Source of the DNA: Kryptolebias marmoratus
Taxonomy: Eukaryota; Chordata; Actinopteri; Cyprinodontiformes; Rivulidae
NCBI RefSeq assembly: GCF_001649575.2
Contig: NC_051450.1
Coordinates: 10,571,487 to 10,635,486, forward strand
DNA length: 64,000 bases
Direction: 5' to 3'
Every line of letters starts with the position of its first letter. Position 1 is the stretch's first letter. Of this stretch, positions 1 through 11,849 are shown in pieces. The notes beneath the pieces were generated by a model. That model saw nothing but the letters and a program-made list of their open reading frames with translations. It was not told where the DNA came from and made no database searches. The translations under genes were made by a program, and so were the position numbers.

Positions 1-361
1 AAATGTCACTGCTGATGATCTGGTTAAAGGGCTTATTTTATATACCAAGTCAGACATTTTTCATACACTCATTCATTTTGTTAAGAGAAGGAAGCGTATA
101 CACAAAGTTCCACTGCAAAGTCATTAATGGTAAAATTACAAGGGACAATGCTTTTTTGTGTTCACTCTTAACTGTTAAAAGTAACACAGTCCAAACTTCT
201 TTTTAACACTTTACACCTGAAGTGTTCGCTTCGACCGATTAATTAGCTAATTTGTTGGATTAGTCGTTTACTTCACACATTTGTCAAACTTATTTACTCA
301 ACAAAGTAGGTGAGTATGAAGACACTTTCTCCTTCATGGTGCAATAAAATGAAGACATATT
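1..361. other. Intronic sequence, nothing recognised
   Basis: AT-rich sequence without a convincing exon or repeat. If the DPP-type exon at 9971-10041 is real, this is part of its long first intron (minus-strand gene running off the left edge). Confidence 0.4.
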
Positions 362-625
362 TCTTTCTCCCATTCATTCATTTCCTTTTGATCACTTCTC
401 CCTTCAGAGTTGGGAGAAAGGTGGGGTAAAGCATGGACAGGTCAACTGCACATCACTCACACCTAGTGACAATTTAGAGTTACCATTTAATATAATATGC
501 ATGGTTTTCCTCTGCGGGAGAAAACCGGAGTATCATACAAGAGGAGAACATGCAAACTCCACACACAGAAATGCTGCGACCTTCTTGCTGCAGCCCTAAC
601 CACTGTACCACCGTGTCACACTCAT
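362..625 (-). repeat. SINE-like element with tRNA-like head, minus strand
   Basis: Read on the minus strand this has the order of a widespread fish element. First comes a head with 'gtggttag' followed by 'gcaagaaggtc' (near 590-612). Next is the block 'gtggagtttgcatgttctcc' (around 548-567), then a 'cggttttctccc' block. After that come 'taactctaaattgtcac' and 'gacctgtcca', and a 3' tail of ATGA/ATGG units (about 372-384). The usual B-box stretch of the tRNA-like head (GGTTCGAATCC type) is degraded, so this copy is old and probably inactive. The family name is not certain from sequence alone. Confidence 0.7.
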
Positions 626-3319
626 CCCAGCTCATAACATGTTTGCACTTGTTTTGCTTTGTCATGTCAAAGAAACTTCTAATTAAATGTTCAATATAAA
701 CGACATGGGAGCCATTTAGAGTGCAGTTAAAAGCAGTAAGTGGTGTTTTGCAGTAATAAAAAGTGCAATGAGACAACTATTCTGTGCACTTCACAGCACT
801 CAAGAAGATTTTTGGCAACAGCACACAAACACTGATCAGTATCATTTAATAATGCATTTAGATTCATTGTCACTGATGACTTATAGACCCTCATGTTGAA
901 ATAATGATAAAAAATGACACATCGTAGCGGACAATGTCACCATGCAGACTTGTCACTTTACAACTTTGTGTCACCTTCTTCATGACTTTTTGTGTTAAAG
1001 GAAAAAAAATGTTCTGCTTTCAGAGGACTGTCAGATCACATGAGGTTTAATAAATAAAGTTTCTGTTGCTTCAGGGTAAATTTAAGAGATACAGTTAAGC
1101 TTTTATTGGACAATAAATGCAGTCTTTTGAGGCTTAAGCTATTCACAAGCATATATAACATTACTGTAGCGTTGTATTGTTGAGATTTCTTGGCAGCATA
1201 AAGAACACGAGAAGGTATGGAATTTTGTATACAGTATGTCTCTCTGGATTTTTGAGGCCATTCAACACACAAGCTCATTTTGAGTATTGATGCGGGATCA
1301 GAAAAAAAAAATCTAAGTAAATGTGTACATTCAGCAGAAAATAGAATTTCCTTTCTCGTCGGTGCAAGAACATGTGTTTGTGCAAGAAAATAAACACTTA
1401 TCCTATAATTTTATATTCCTTTTCATGGAAATAAGGATGGAGCTTGAGTAAAATTATGGCTCAATTACAAAAACTGATTACATGTTGTTTTAAATAATGA
1501 GAGATGAGGTGTAATCCTATTGGAAGTATAATCTGTTTTCTTCTTTTTTCTTGTAAAAAATTGTGGATTCTTTTTAAAAGCCTGAAATGAAACCTTTCAC
1601 AACGCAAACCAGTTCATTTAATTTTAACAATTTGAAAACTATTCATTTTACTGGTTGCATATTCCACATCCTTCATTATGCATGAAGCCACTTTGCTGAG
1701 TGACATCTTAAATTTTTCCATGAACATCCTGACCGAAAGCCTTCTGCTCTTGCATGTCAGCGCCCTGCAACAATCAACTGAAACCTTGCTTAATTAAGTT
1801 TCATCACATTAGATAGATATAAAACTGGTAAATATGAATGCAGTATGACAGGCTCTGATGACACCAAAGGGGTTTAAATGCATTGAGTTCAGTCTGATTC
1901 AATGGCTGCTAAGGCCTCTGGGGGACACATAGTGGATGTGCTTGTGATTTTAGATATGGCTTCAGTGTCTATCTTCCAACCCTCGGCCACTGTTTACTGC
2001 TGTGGTGCCATTTGTCTCATCGGGCCTTGTTGACCGCTTGACATACACCACCAGATGGGCTGTCATGACCCAGGCATTTTGCCGAGCCACGCACTCACTC
2101 AAAGGGCCACGGAGGTCCCGGTGACTCATGCAATTACACTCCCCGTGGTGTCAATCATCCCCGGAAAAAAAACAAAAAAAAACAGAGACCTACAGCTGAG
2201 TGGTTGCAGCAGAGCGACACCGACACTGTGTTTTGTTTTAGGGTGTACACATGGAAGCGCCACAGTGTATTTGCATGTTTTTACCCAAGGACTTCCTGTT
2301 TTTGTAGTGTGAGCTCAGGCAAAAGCCGATGATTAAGTGGACGCACACACACACCAGTCAGCTGCTGTAAAACAAAAATGCTGCAATGGCAGAATTAGAA
2401 CTCTCCAACACATTTAGGAGGGAAACACATTTCATCTGCTGGTGTGAAAATGAAAACAACAACAACAAAAAATATATATATATTCTGCAAGCTGCATTAT
2501 TTATTTTATGGAGGCACAGCTCTCAGAGGTGGCTCCAAATGTTATTTTGAAAAAGGCGTACAAAACCTTTCTTATGAATTCAGAGAAACATTTGTCTTTT
2601 ACAACCACAGTTGAGACATTTGATCACATCACATCACAACCAGACATCAGCGTTTATGTGTTTGCAAACAGCATGAAAGAACATCATCAAAAGCCAGCTC
2701 CAAGATCTCAACCATATACGGGAATATCCTGTCCAATGGATTAGCTTGACCTGCCACAGTCAGCAAAATGACTGAAAGATCGACGAGAAAAGGAAATCAA
2801 AGTGCAAAGATGATTGAGACTGGAATTTTCTTGCCCTTTTACCAATCAGGCAAACAAGAGGGTAAAAAAAAAAAAAGAAAATCAATCATGATCTCCATAG
2901 ACTCTTGTGAGGAAGTGAGCGTTAACTGTGCATTATAATGCGTATAATGAGAGCGGGGATCAATATTTGGCCCCCCTGCGTTGGTGTTTGCCCTGCTGCT
3001 GGCCAATAACGCTGCTGTAATTAAGGAGTCTGCACTCAATCCAAATGCCTTTCAACTTCTAAAGATTTGTTTAGCATTTTGGCTTTTTTTTTTTTTTTTT
3101 AACTTTTTCAACTTTACTTTGTCAAAGTTTTTCTCCCTTTCATCAGTAGAAAGTACAAAGATGTAATCCAGAAGAAAGACAGGGACGTGAACACAATATA
3201 ATTAAAGGCCTAGCATTCTTTAAAGAAATGCATATTGCCCTTTTACTCCAGAGTTTTAAGCTAAGATCAACCTTTTTTATTTACAAATAGATGGAAATTT
3301 AGCCTTTTGTTGTTTGCAT
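626..3319. other. Intronic spacer
   Basis: Presumed first intron of the minus-strand DPP-type gene. AT-rich, with several A or T runs (for example near 2166, 2863 and 3084) and a short AT dinucleotide stretch near 2471. The part around 2040-2330 is richer in CG and less repetitive than its surroundings, but shows no splice-bounded frame. No gene seen. Confidence 0.4.
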
Positions 3320-3570
3320 GACTGCACACAGTGTCACTAAATCTTGCACGATCAGTTGGAGTACATGTTGGAAATGACTTTCAGCTTCTACCACATTGAA
3401 TGTTAGCTCAGTATATGTAAAATTGTAATAATTGCCATTTTGATGTTTGACAAGTCTGATTACCTGTTGCAGCCATTTTGAATTGTGTCCAATTCAAAAG
3501 CTAATCAGATGTAGAGTTTTGTCGAAATCTGTCAGACATTTGGCTAACATACAAACACAGGAAAATACAT
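3320..3570 (-). repeat. Dispersed repeat DR, copy 1 (minus orientation)
   Basis: Contains the reverse complement of the family core: 'gcagccattttgaatt' (3469-3484), then 'aaaagctaatcagatgtag' and, further on, 'tttggctaacatacaaacac'. The block 'cagcttctaccaca' (near 3383) corresponds to the distal end seen in copy 6. Relatives lie at 11850, 19395, 21780, 26440, 31590, 42770 and 50125. Confidence 0.65.
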
Positions 3571-4950
3571 TATTGCATTTTTGTCAGTGGTCATTAATCA
3601 AGGCTTTCACTTTGACTGAACCAGAAGAAAATTAAACAAAAAAAAAAACAAGCAAACTAGCAGTTCACCACATTTGCCAATATTTTTTGCTGCTGTTGTT
3701 GAATGGAAACAGTTCTGTCATCAGCAGAGTTTTTAGTTAGTTTATTAAATATGATGCTAAGAACTCCCAAACAAACTTTCATGTTTTATTTTATTGCCAA
3801 AAACTTTCTCTTATATGAAGTACAAAAAAAAGTAGAGTTTCAACTAAAGGTTGGCCCATTTCGACTTCCGTTCCTTTCTCTTGGCTTTAATTCAAAGTCA
3901 CAAGTGGTTGTTCTTAAAACCACACTCAAAAAAAGTCTGATTATGCTTTCAACTGTCAGTTTCACTCAGTTTCTGTCTGACTCACAGCGGTTAATAAATA
4001 TTCATCGCGTGGCACAATGAGTTAAGTTTTGTTGTGTTCTTCAGTGTCTTATCTAAGCGGCACAAATTAAACTTTCATATTCTCATCATGAATCTCTAAT
4101 CAAAAAAAAAAAAAAAAAGAAAGAAAAGGAAAAAAGAACGAGGAGGGGGATTTTCTGGGCTTTGCCTATGCAGAGATTAGCAAAGTTGCAAACGACTCAA
4201 AAAAAAAAAAAAAAAAAAAAAACCTAGAAGAGCTAATTGGGATTTAGTGTGCGCACGCAGGACCGCAGGGCTGTCAGGGGCCAAGATAATCAAACTAGCC
4301 TGCTGTGACCGAGACGAGGAAAAGAAAAAGGAGCAGCGGGAACTGAAGAGGAAGAAAGAGAGAAAGTTAAGCTCTGCATTGATTCTGGAGAAGTGCTGGG
4401 ATATCTCCAGCTGCAAAAATCCTATTTATTAAATTTGTGGCAAAAACCATAAGAATTTTTACAACCCGTCACTAGTGCACAGTGTCAGAAAGTCTCAACC
4501 ATAGAATAAAAACATTGGAGAAATGAAAGGGGAGACAAAAAACAGACACAATAAAATGTCTGTTAAAAATTAAAATGTACCTGGTGAGAAAGTATAGGTA
4601 TTAGAAAAAAGTTATTGAATAAATGCAACTCTAATGCAAGTCAAAACAAGTGCTACATTCTTTCACCTTAGTAACCTTCTGTAATATGCATAACAACATG
4701 CTTTCTAAAAGTGAAATAAAAGATGTTGTATTTAACTCCATAAAATTGAACAAAAGTTCCAAATAGAGACTCTTACAGGTTTAGTTTTATAGTACAACGC
4801 TGCCCTCTACTGGTTATTTCATTAGTCTATAGCAGAAGTGCAAAATCAGATTTTTATTTTTATTTTTTTCACTGAGAGATTAAAAAAGCACATATTTAAT
4901 CTTTACTTAAATGTACTGAAAGAAACATGTATTTCAGCTTGTAGTTNTAG

Positions 4951-4951
<1 letters not shown>
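3571..4951. other. Intronic spacer with A-tracts
   Basis: Long adenine runs at about 4101-4116 and 4200-4221 stand beside a purine-rich stretch (4313-4368). One single-copy motif resembling a CTCF site lies at 4801-4813. No exon recognised. Confidence 0.4.
4801..4813 (-). promoter_or_regulatory. CTCF-like core motif
   Basis: The minus strand reads CCAGTAGAGGGCA, which fits the published vertebrate CTCF core CCASYAGRKGGCR at every position. A 13-base match can arise by chance or from a transposon, so occupancy is unproven. Confidence 0.35.

Positions 4952-5020
<69 letters not shown>
4952..5020. repeat. (AT)n microsatellite with (AC)5 end
   Basis: An uninterrupted AT dinucleotide run spans 4952-5010, followed by five AC units at 5011-5020. 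A single undetermined base (N) stands five bases before it at 4947, so the assembled length may not be exact. Confidence 0.97.
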
Positions 5021-5021
<1 letters not shown>

Positions 5022-5053
5022 TATAAATAAATGTCCATATTGTGCAAAATGTC

Positions 5054-5087
5054 TTGAATCATTCATTTTTTTAAATGAATGATTCAA
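5054..5087. repeat. Perfect 15-bp hairpin
   Basis: TTGAATCATTCATTT at 5054-5068 is the exact reverse complement of 5073-5087, separated by a four-T loop. It lies between the AT microsatellite and the long inverted-repeat element that follows. The core 'gaatcattca' recurs at 5256-5265 inside that element. Confidence 0.9.
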
Positions 5088-5665
5088 CAGAACTTTCTTG
5101 TAATATTTTACTTTTCCCTTGATCAGTAATTTTTCTGGCTTTCTGAAGGTCTTCCATAGTTTTGATTTGGACTTTAACTGCTTTCTAACTCATTTCTAGT
5201 CCAGTGCCTAACCATATTTACATGGGTTTTTGTTTGTCATTTAACGGTGACGTATGAATCATTCAGGCATAAAATTGGCTCCTTAAATCAGATGACCCAG
5301 TGTCATATTGACACATAGACCTTCTCAGATCGTTTACTACCAGCACCCACCCAAAACCCCGAAGTGTTTGTGTTTGTTTCATTTTTCTTAGCTGAATCTA
5401 TGAATAATAACGTTTGATACAGGAAACAATAATTTACCAACAAAGTGTCTCTAAAAGAGTTATTAGATGAAAACTTGTCATTCACATGATCAAATGAAAG
5501 GGTGACGCATCTCTCAGGTCCTGTGTTAGATCTCTGCTGGATTTTTTCCTGTTTCCAAAACGCATTCCAGTCCAAAAATAAACTTTGAAAGACCTTCAGA
5601 AAGTCTGAAAACATATTGATCAAGACTGCTTTAAAAGATTACACGAAAGTCTGGCTGCTTTGAAA
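5083..5665. mobile_element. Foldback element with long imperfect inverted repeats
   Basis: The two ends are imperfect reverse complements of each other over roughly 90 bases. A 15-base stretch matches exactly (5139-5153 against 5589-5603). TTGATCA at 5119-5125 pairs with 5617-5623, and TGTAAT at 5099-5104 pairs with 5638-5643. The same order and similar spacing show this is one structure rather than scattered matches. The interior shows no transposase frame, so it is best read as a non-autonomous DNA transposon or foldback element. I do not recognise the family, and the exact ends and target duplication are unclear. Confidence 0.7.
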
Positions 5666-8600
5666 GAAAATAAAATAATTAGGAGCGATTTGAAACCTTT
5701 TGCACACTGCTGACTGACTGAAAAAATACTGTAACTATTTTTGAGCTTTGATAAAGTCTAAAAAATTCAGATAAAATCACATTACTTTTAATTTGATCCA
5801 CAGAGAAATGATATAAACTCACTTTTTTAATTCTTAAAATTAAACTATAAGGTGTAAACACTCTGATATCACTGATGTAGTGTTTAAATAAGAAAAAGAG
5901 AGATCCAAAAGACATTAGTATAATTGAATACTTTTAATTAAGTTCAGCATAAAAGGTTAAACAAAGAAATGCGGTACAACTACAGTTTTGCAGATAAGGA
6001 CCTAAAACAACCAGCATGAAGATGAGCTTGCATTCAGCCAAACTTCCTGCCATCAAAGATGCTTGGTTTTGTGCTCAATGTGGGGTAGAAGAGAAAAGCA
6101 TGTGTGCTACGGCAACAGCTGAAGTAAGAGTGAGTCCCAGTGGAATGCTTGCAAATATGCAAACTCATAGAAAGGGTTTAAAACCGAGCTCACACTCCAC
6201 ATCAGAGCACGGAGCAACCCTGCAGACTCAAACTCACATCAAAAACAGGCCTCAGAGGCTATAAAGTTTGTGTTCAAGAGATTGAGTTTGAAGGACACTT
6301 AAGACCTTACAGATATATCCTCTGTTATCTTTTTTTTTTGTGCCACTTTTGAGACTTTTGATATTTGACTTTCAACAAATCGGGATTTTTTTTCCTAACC
6401 TAAGAGAAGGTTGTTTATTTTGCTATATTTTATCTGCTAACAATGAGAACAAAATCCCATGTAGTAATTTCTCTTTTTTTATACAGAGAGAAAACATTAT
6501 CTGTCAAAGCTTTATATAGCTGTCCATTAGTTACACTTTTTTCCCCTCTTTTTATTGTATCATTTTTTTAAACTATACCTCTGACCAGAAACATCTACTT
6601 CAGCAGCATTTATACTGTCCAAATGCTCCAGATTTACCTTGTAACATGGAAAACTTTCTAGAGAAGTTTGTTTTTTTAGTCTGATTTACATTACATTTCA
6701 TTCATTTTAATGTGGGCAAAGTTGTTTTTATATGTGCTGTTAAAAATTTCCATATTTGCAAAGCAGAAGAAGTGGTTTGTAAGCACATTAGTCGAAACCT
6801 GTGACCCCGTACATATCAACACAAGTCACCACAGATTTTGTCTGCAAAACATCAAAATATCAAAATAATAATAAAAAAGCAACACACCTGTTAGAATTTA
6901 AAATCATGACTGGTAATGTTCTGTAATTGCAAATTTAAAATTAATCTCAAACAGTGAAGGAACATGCATGTTCACATTAATTAGAATGTTACCATCTTTC
7001 ATATTTTGCTAAAACTGCTGATAACGTCCATCTTTTCCCACAAAAGGGACAGTAAACAGTATGACAATCAACATCCCTTAAAGACTTGTAAATAAAGCAG
7101 ATTTACTGTGATGTGATGCTGGACAGTATTCCATTTTTATCCTCAATGATTCTTCCTAAACTTAAAAGTGCAGCTAATTTTTTGCTAATAAGTTGTAATG
7201 ACCCATGAAGCATGTAACACATTTTATTTCCAGTAAAGCTGTGCTGGAAACGCCCAATTCTTACATCCCAGTCCATTCATTGTGATATGACAAAAATATT
7301 AAATAAATAAAATATAACAAGCTCTAAAACCATCATCACTGTCTGATTTTTAATGTCAAGTAAATTTGTCAGGGATCTAAAAAAAATAATCTAAAGCCCC
7401 CGTGCACATGGTCTCTGTTCTTTTCAGGTGTTTAGAAACCTGTCAAACACTGTCACAAACTCGACAACCATGACCACCATGACGCTCATCTAGTTTGTAG
7501 GTCTGCCGAATGCACCGAGGCCAAAGTTGAGCATCATGAATCAACAATGAAACGTCTCAGCAGTGATCCACCGTCAACAGGACTGAAAATAGAAAGTCCA
7601 CAGAGAGCAGAGAAAGAGAAAACTTCTGCATCCTGGAAGCTTTAAACCGGCACAATTAGAAAACAACAACAAAAAAAAGTGTTTGATATTATTCTGCCGG
7701 CGGGCTAAAAGTGGCCACAGGACACACACTGAAACAGATCCCGCTGTCAGGAGAGCTGCTCAGTCGGAATCTATTTTCTCACTCGGCGTTGATGGGAAAG
7801 ATGAGACGAAACACGCCCGAATTAGAACAAGCTGGGACTGAAAGGACACCATAAATATTCCACGGACAATTATATCAACCTGCTGGAGAAAACAAAACAA
7901 AACCGAATACTACAAACAGGAAGAACAAGACGTGGAGGACAAAAGTCAACACAACATACCAAATATTCAATCAGGACTGACGAGCCCTAACCTTTCGTTT
8001 TCACCACTTTTGTTCCACAGCAGTGGATTTTATCTGATTTCATAGGGAGTTGAAGCTTCACAGAACATGAGAAATAAAAGTTTTGATCAATTTAGAAAAA
8101 GAATTCAACAACACTTCATCATCACTTGGATTTTCAATTAATAAGCCATATAACATATATAGTCTCGCCATTTTTTCATAGTTATTAAAGACTTCTTTAA
8201 ATATACTGGTCTGCAAACAGTTAATGTTAGACATTATTCAGCATATATCTTCCGCACTCATTAGTTGTAGCAAGAAGTTTTGACTCCTTTTTAAACTGCA
8301 AGCTGGCTTCATTTTTTATACCTGAATGCCTCTTCTATTTTTATATACATTGCCTATCTCTTTTTGAAAATACATCATTATCATTTTATCATTAGTGCTA
8401 TTTTTTAACATTCACACAGGATGACAGAAAAAAAATCAGAATATGGATGATGTTTGCAGACCTCAAGCCTAGATTATGCAGTTTCTATGACAAGGTCATG
8501 GAAACAACCTGGTGCAGACATTACACTTATCGTAATAGTGTACTAGTATGGTGCAATCTTCTAGCAAATAGCTGCGTCTTGACATGGTCCACAGTCTATG

Positions 8601-9970
8601 TGTCAGGGCGGACACACAGCCCATGATGAGGGTGCAGAGGAGCATTACTGGGACACAGAATATAACAGAGAAAGCCCCATTTAGTGAGCACTAAGAGCTC
8701 AGCAGCATTATGATTTGCCAAATTTGCAGCAATCCAGCCTTGTTCTAATGAGTTGTGGAAGTTGGTTGAATGTAATGGGGCAATCATCCTCTGAAAGGGG
8801 GCCTGAGCTAGTTGCTCTGAATATTTATGGTTTGTCTTTAATTAAATATTCACGCATTCAGTCTGTATTTTATGCCCAATATAAGCATTTTAAGAATCGT
8901 CTTGATGGTTAGCCATCCAATTGTATCCACCGCTGTGGATAAACAACAAATAAGAGTAGTTATTAGTTGATCCTTAGTAACTTGCTGCCAATTAAACAGT
9001 TACCTACAAATAATAGGTTATGTCTAGACAACACTAGTTCATCCATTAAAGTTTGGTAGTCTTATTTATGCTTGAGTGATCCATTAAAAGTCAGTGAAGT
9101 TGCTGAACTGACAAAAAAATAAAATAAATAAACAAAACAAAATGTTAGGTACAAAGCCTGGAATGAAAACTCTGCTAATCTCTATAGAAGAAGAAAGAAA
9201 TCATATGTATATAAATATATATGGGTGATTTGAAACCATTGCAAAGTAATGTGCAGTTTTATGAACAAGTACTACTTCTTATCTGATTGTGTTTGGCTAC
9301 AGTGAGGAGTGTGTTGTGGATGTTCCCTGTTTCATAAAGTTTTCAGACTTCATCTCTGGCAGAGTGAAATGTTGTGGGATGACAGTAGAACCTCTAGAAA
9401 CCAGATCCTGCTCCACTTTAAATGGGTTTTCGTGGGTAAAGTCTGTCATGTTGTCCCCTTTCCTCCTCACTCCTTATCCGCTCTGTCCTCCCACGTTCTG
9501 CAGCTTTGCATCCACAGCCTTTCATCCTGATCCTCAACAACCCTCCTTTCCCTTTCTCCTCACCCTGTTGACTGCTGTGCATCCACACAGCAGCAGCAGC
9601 AGAGGCAGAGGCAGACAAATGTGGGTCACACGCTTGGTAAAACAGCACTGCATGGTGAACATGTAGCAGGTCAAAGAAATGCACAAAACACAGGGAGGGA
9701 TTATGAAACAACGGCAGTAATCAAAACAATACGTTTCTTTTTTGAATTTGCATTAAAAAATTATTCAAAAGTTTCAAAATTCTGGAAAACTGAATTCTGT
9801 TCGCTTCATCTCCAGAGAGCACTGACGCGCAATGACCCAAAACAACTGGAATCAGCATCTAAAGCCTCCTGCGAGCTTACAAGCCAACATCCAGGGACAA
9901 CTTCAAGTTCTGAAAAGCCGCGTCAGTCGGCGAGTTTGGGCTAAACTTGGCCAGAAAGTCCTCCTCTTAC
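5666..9970. other. Intronic spacer, two candidate conserved blocks
   Basis: Presumed first intron of the DPP-type gene. Most is AT-rich. Two stretches look more constrained (low simple-repeat content, more CG, no transposon similarity): about 7400-7960 and about 8575-8900. The 125-codon open frame at 9289-9666 and the 82-codon frame at 6016-6264 match no family I know and lack supporting splice signals, so I do not call them genes. Confidence 0.35.
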
Positions 9971-10041
9971 CTTGCCTCCTTTGGAGCATCTGCGGTACGC
10001 ATTAGTGGCTCCCGCCGTTTGATTCATGATGAAAACAACTT
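9971..10041 (-). CDS. dpp6: DPP6/DPP10 'a'-type first coding exon (Kv4 channel subunit N-terminus)
   Basis: On the minus strand, ATG at 10027-10025 opens 19 codons that begin MNQTAGATNAY and end SKGGK. They are followed exactly in phase 0 by the donor GTAAGAG (9970-9964). A consensus acceptor (gctttgcag) ends at 10042. Known family facts: DPP6 and DPP10 are catalytically inactive dipeptidyl-peptidase-like type II membrane proteins that assemble with Kv4 potassium channels in neurons. They have several alternative first exons. The 'a' forms share an MNQTA N-terminus reported to cause fast pore-block inactivation, and all first exons join in phase 0 to a common exon beginning EL, before the membrane segment. 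The G at residue 6, N at residue 9 and KGGK end fit DPP6a better than DPP10a as I remember them, but the paralogue is not settled. The remaining exons lie beyond the left edge. Confidence 0.72.
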
Positions 10042-10154
10042 CTGCAAAGCAATAAAATGACAAAAAAAAAAATGGGGAATAGCCCTAAAAGTTGGAGGCA
10101 GATTCGAACAGACGAAAGATTAAAAAAAAAAATCCTGTGAAGTGTTTGGGTTAC
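10042..10154 (-). other. Possible 5'-UTR intron of the DPP-type gene
   Basis: On the minus strand, CACCAG|GTAACC at 10155/10154 is a good donor. The stretch ends with a T-rich tract and TTTGCAG at 10042, giving a 113-bp GT-AG intron just before the coding exon. Without transcript data, an unspliced leader is equally possible. Confidence 0.4.
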
Positions 10155-10460
10155 CTGGTGCGACGCGCTGGATCCACGTCCTCAGACTTATCAGTCCGCA
10201 AACACCGCTTCTTTGTTGGGTTTTCGGAATTCTTTTAAAGAGAGTAGGTTGGTTCGAAACAAAGTCCTAAATCAAGGCAGAATGAAACCCGCTGCAAGGT
10301 TTATCCCAAAGTCAGCTGTCTGATCCGTAGCATTAATTCCCGTCTCCATTTATGCGCACTTTGAGGATGGTGTTGAGCCGCACCGCCCGGTGGAACAGCG
10401 TTTGGGTTTGTGCGGAGACGCGCAAGCGCATCTCTCCTGACAGCTGCTGGGATTAAAAAA
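10155..10460 (-). promoter_or_regulatory. Probable leader exon and promoter region of the DPP-type gene
   Basis: This stretch immediately upstream of the start exon is clearly richer in C, G and CpG than its surroundings (for example around 10161-10175 and 10375-10430), as expected at a vertebrate promoter. A weak TATA-like CATAAAT lies on the minus strand at 10354-10348. The upstream limit is marked by A-runs at 10456-10492. Transcription start is inferred, not seen. Confidence 0.5.
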
Positions 10461-11849
10461 AAAAAAAAAATGAAAAAAAAAATGAAAAAAAAGGGGGGTC
10501 TGTCAACATTATTAGCTCGCCCACTCCAGAGCAGAAAGTAGTATCAGAAACTGCTGGGCATACTGCAATTATGGATCCTAAACATAATGTCACTCCGCAG
10601 CTCTGTTTATTAACAGCAGCAACACAGTGATCATGTTTCCAACAGAAACAGAGTGTTATATAAGATTCAGATACTTTATTTTTTTCTGCAAAGATTTAAA
10701 GAATTCAGCATTTTTCTTTAGACTCAAAGCCAAATGATACCTCCCCTCCTTCAAAAAGAGCTCTGGCAAATTCAGACAAGATGACCACCAGGAACTAAAA
10801 GTGACAAACTGTTTGCCACAATTACAATCTGTATCTCACAAAGCTGATGTGAATTAGTTTGGTTTCAATTACAGCATGATAAATGGATGTTAGAAGGGCA
10901 AGACTTCCTTCAAGTGTGACAATTAGCTGGACAGGTTGATGCTGAGTGCTGACAAAGTTGTTGTGACTCACTTTCATACGGCTGGAGAGGAGAGCAGATG
11001 ACTTGGCTGCGTGAGATGCTCGAAATACATAAAACCAGTAATAAACAAGAATAAGTGGTCCAAACAGTTACCAAAAAAAGTTTAACAATAAATTTTAAAA
11101 AAAGAGACATACAGGGAAATTTGTAGTAATCGAGATGTTGGTGGATGGCAGAAATCAGTTTAAAACCAATAATTTGCACAATAAGATTTGGTGGAAACTT
11201 GTGTCTCTTATATTGCTTTCCTGTCAGTTTGTCAAATTAAAATGTTAAATACCATAATAAAAAGTTTTATTTCATGCAACACAGAACAAACTCAATATAT
11301 GCACCATTTAGGCACTGCCACCGCAACTTGCATCACCGTAAACTTGATGGCAGCATATTTCAACACTGCAGTCTGACTGCAAACTAGTTTAGGTGGTTGC
11401 ACATTTCTATCTAACTAAAGTTTATTTTAAAAAAATGCTTTAGTTGCAGTAAGGTGAAACATACTGACTGTCTTGACTTTGGTCTATTCCTGTTCACGTC
11501 AAACTATTTACATGGGTCCTCTGCAGCTCGCTGGCAAACGATTTTGGTGTAAATTAGGAAAAAAATCAATTTCCAGCTAAAAGCAACCTTGGTAACCCAT
11601 CAGCAACGCCTTTAAATAGACTGATCCAACAAGAGTAATTAATTATTTTTTAAATGATTGGGCTCGGCTATGTGAAATGTTTAATTAAAGGAGTTACATC
11701 CCTGTTTTTTTCTATCCATGCTTGCATTGAATTGTGGGAAATACATACTATTACACCACTTCGTGCTTGCAATAATATCCCAGAAATAGTGAGTCTACAT
11801 ATATATTCTGACAATGTTGGAGTCCTAAACAGATTTTATAAAGAGAGTG
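10461..11849. other. Intergenic/upstream spacer
   Basis: AT-rich sequence upstream of the DPP-type promoter, with no exon or repeat I can name. Short open frames here (for example 10910-11179 on the minus strand) have no recognisable product. Confidence 0.4.

Noticed and set aside
4947..4947. Single N within a short open frame
   Set aside because: A base-calling ambiguity beside the AT microsatellite, not a biological feature.
9289..9666. 125-codon plus-strand frame close to the DPP exon
   Set aside because: No recognisable domain; overlapped by other frames on both strands; lies in the presumed intron and partly in CT/CAG-rich simple sequence.
10100..10262. tRNA B-box-like strings 'gattcgaac' and 'ggttcgaaac'
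   Set aside because: No A box at the right distance and no cloverleaf; they lie in the DPP leader region. I found no tRNA gene in the window.
10370..10415. REST/NRSF-like half sites near the DPP promoter
   Set aside because: The two halves deviate from consensus in several positions and spacing; too weak to claim.
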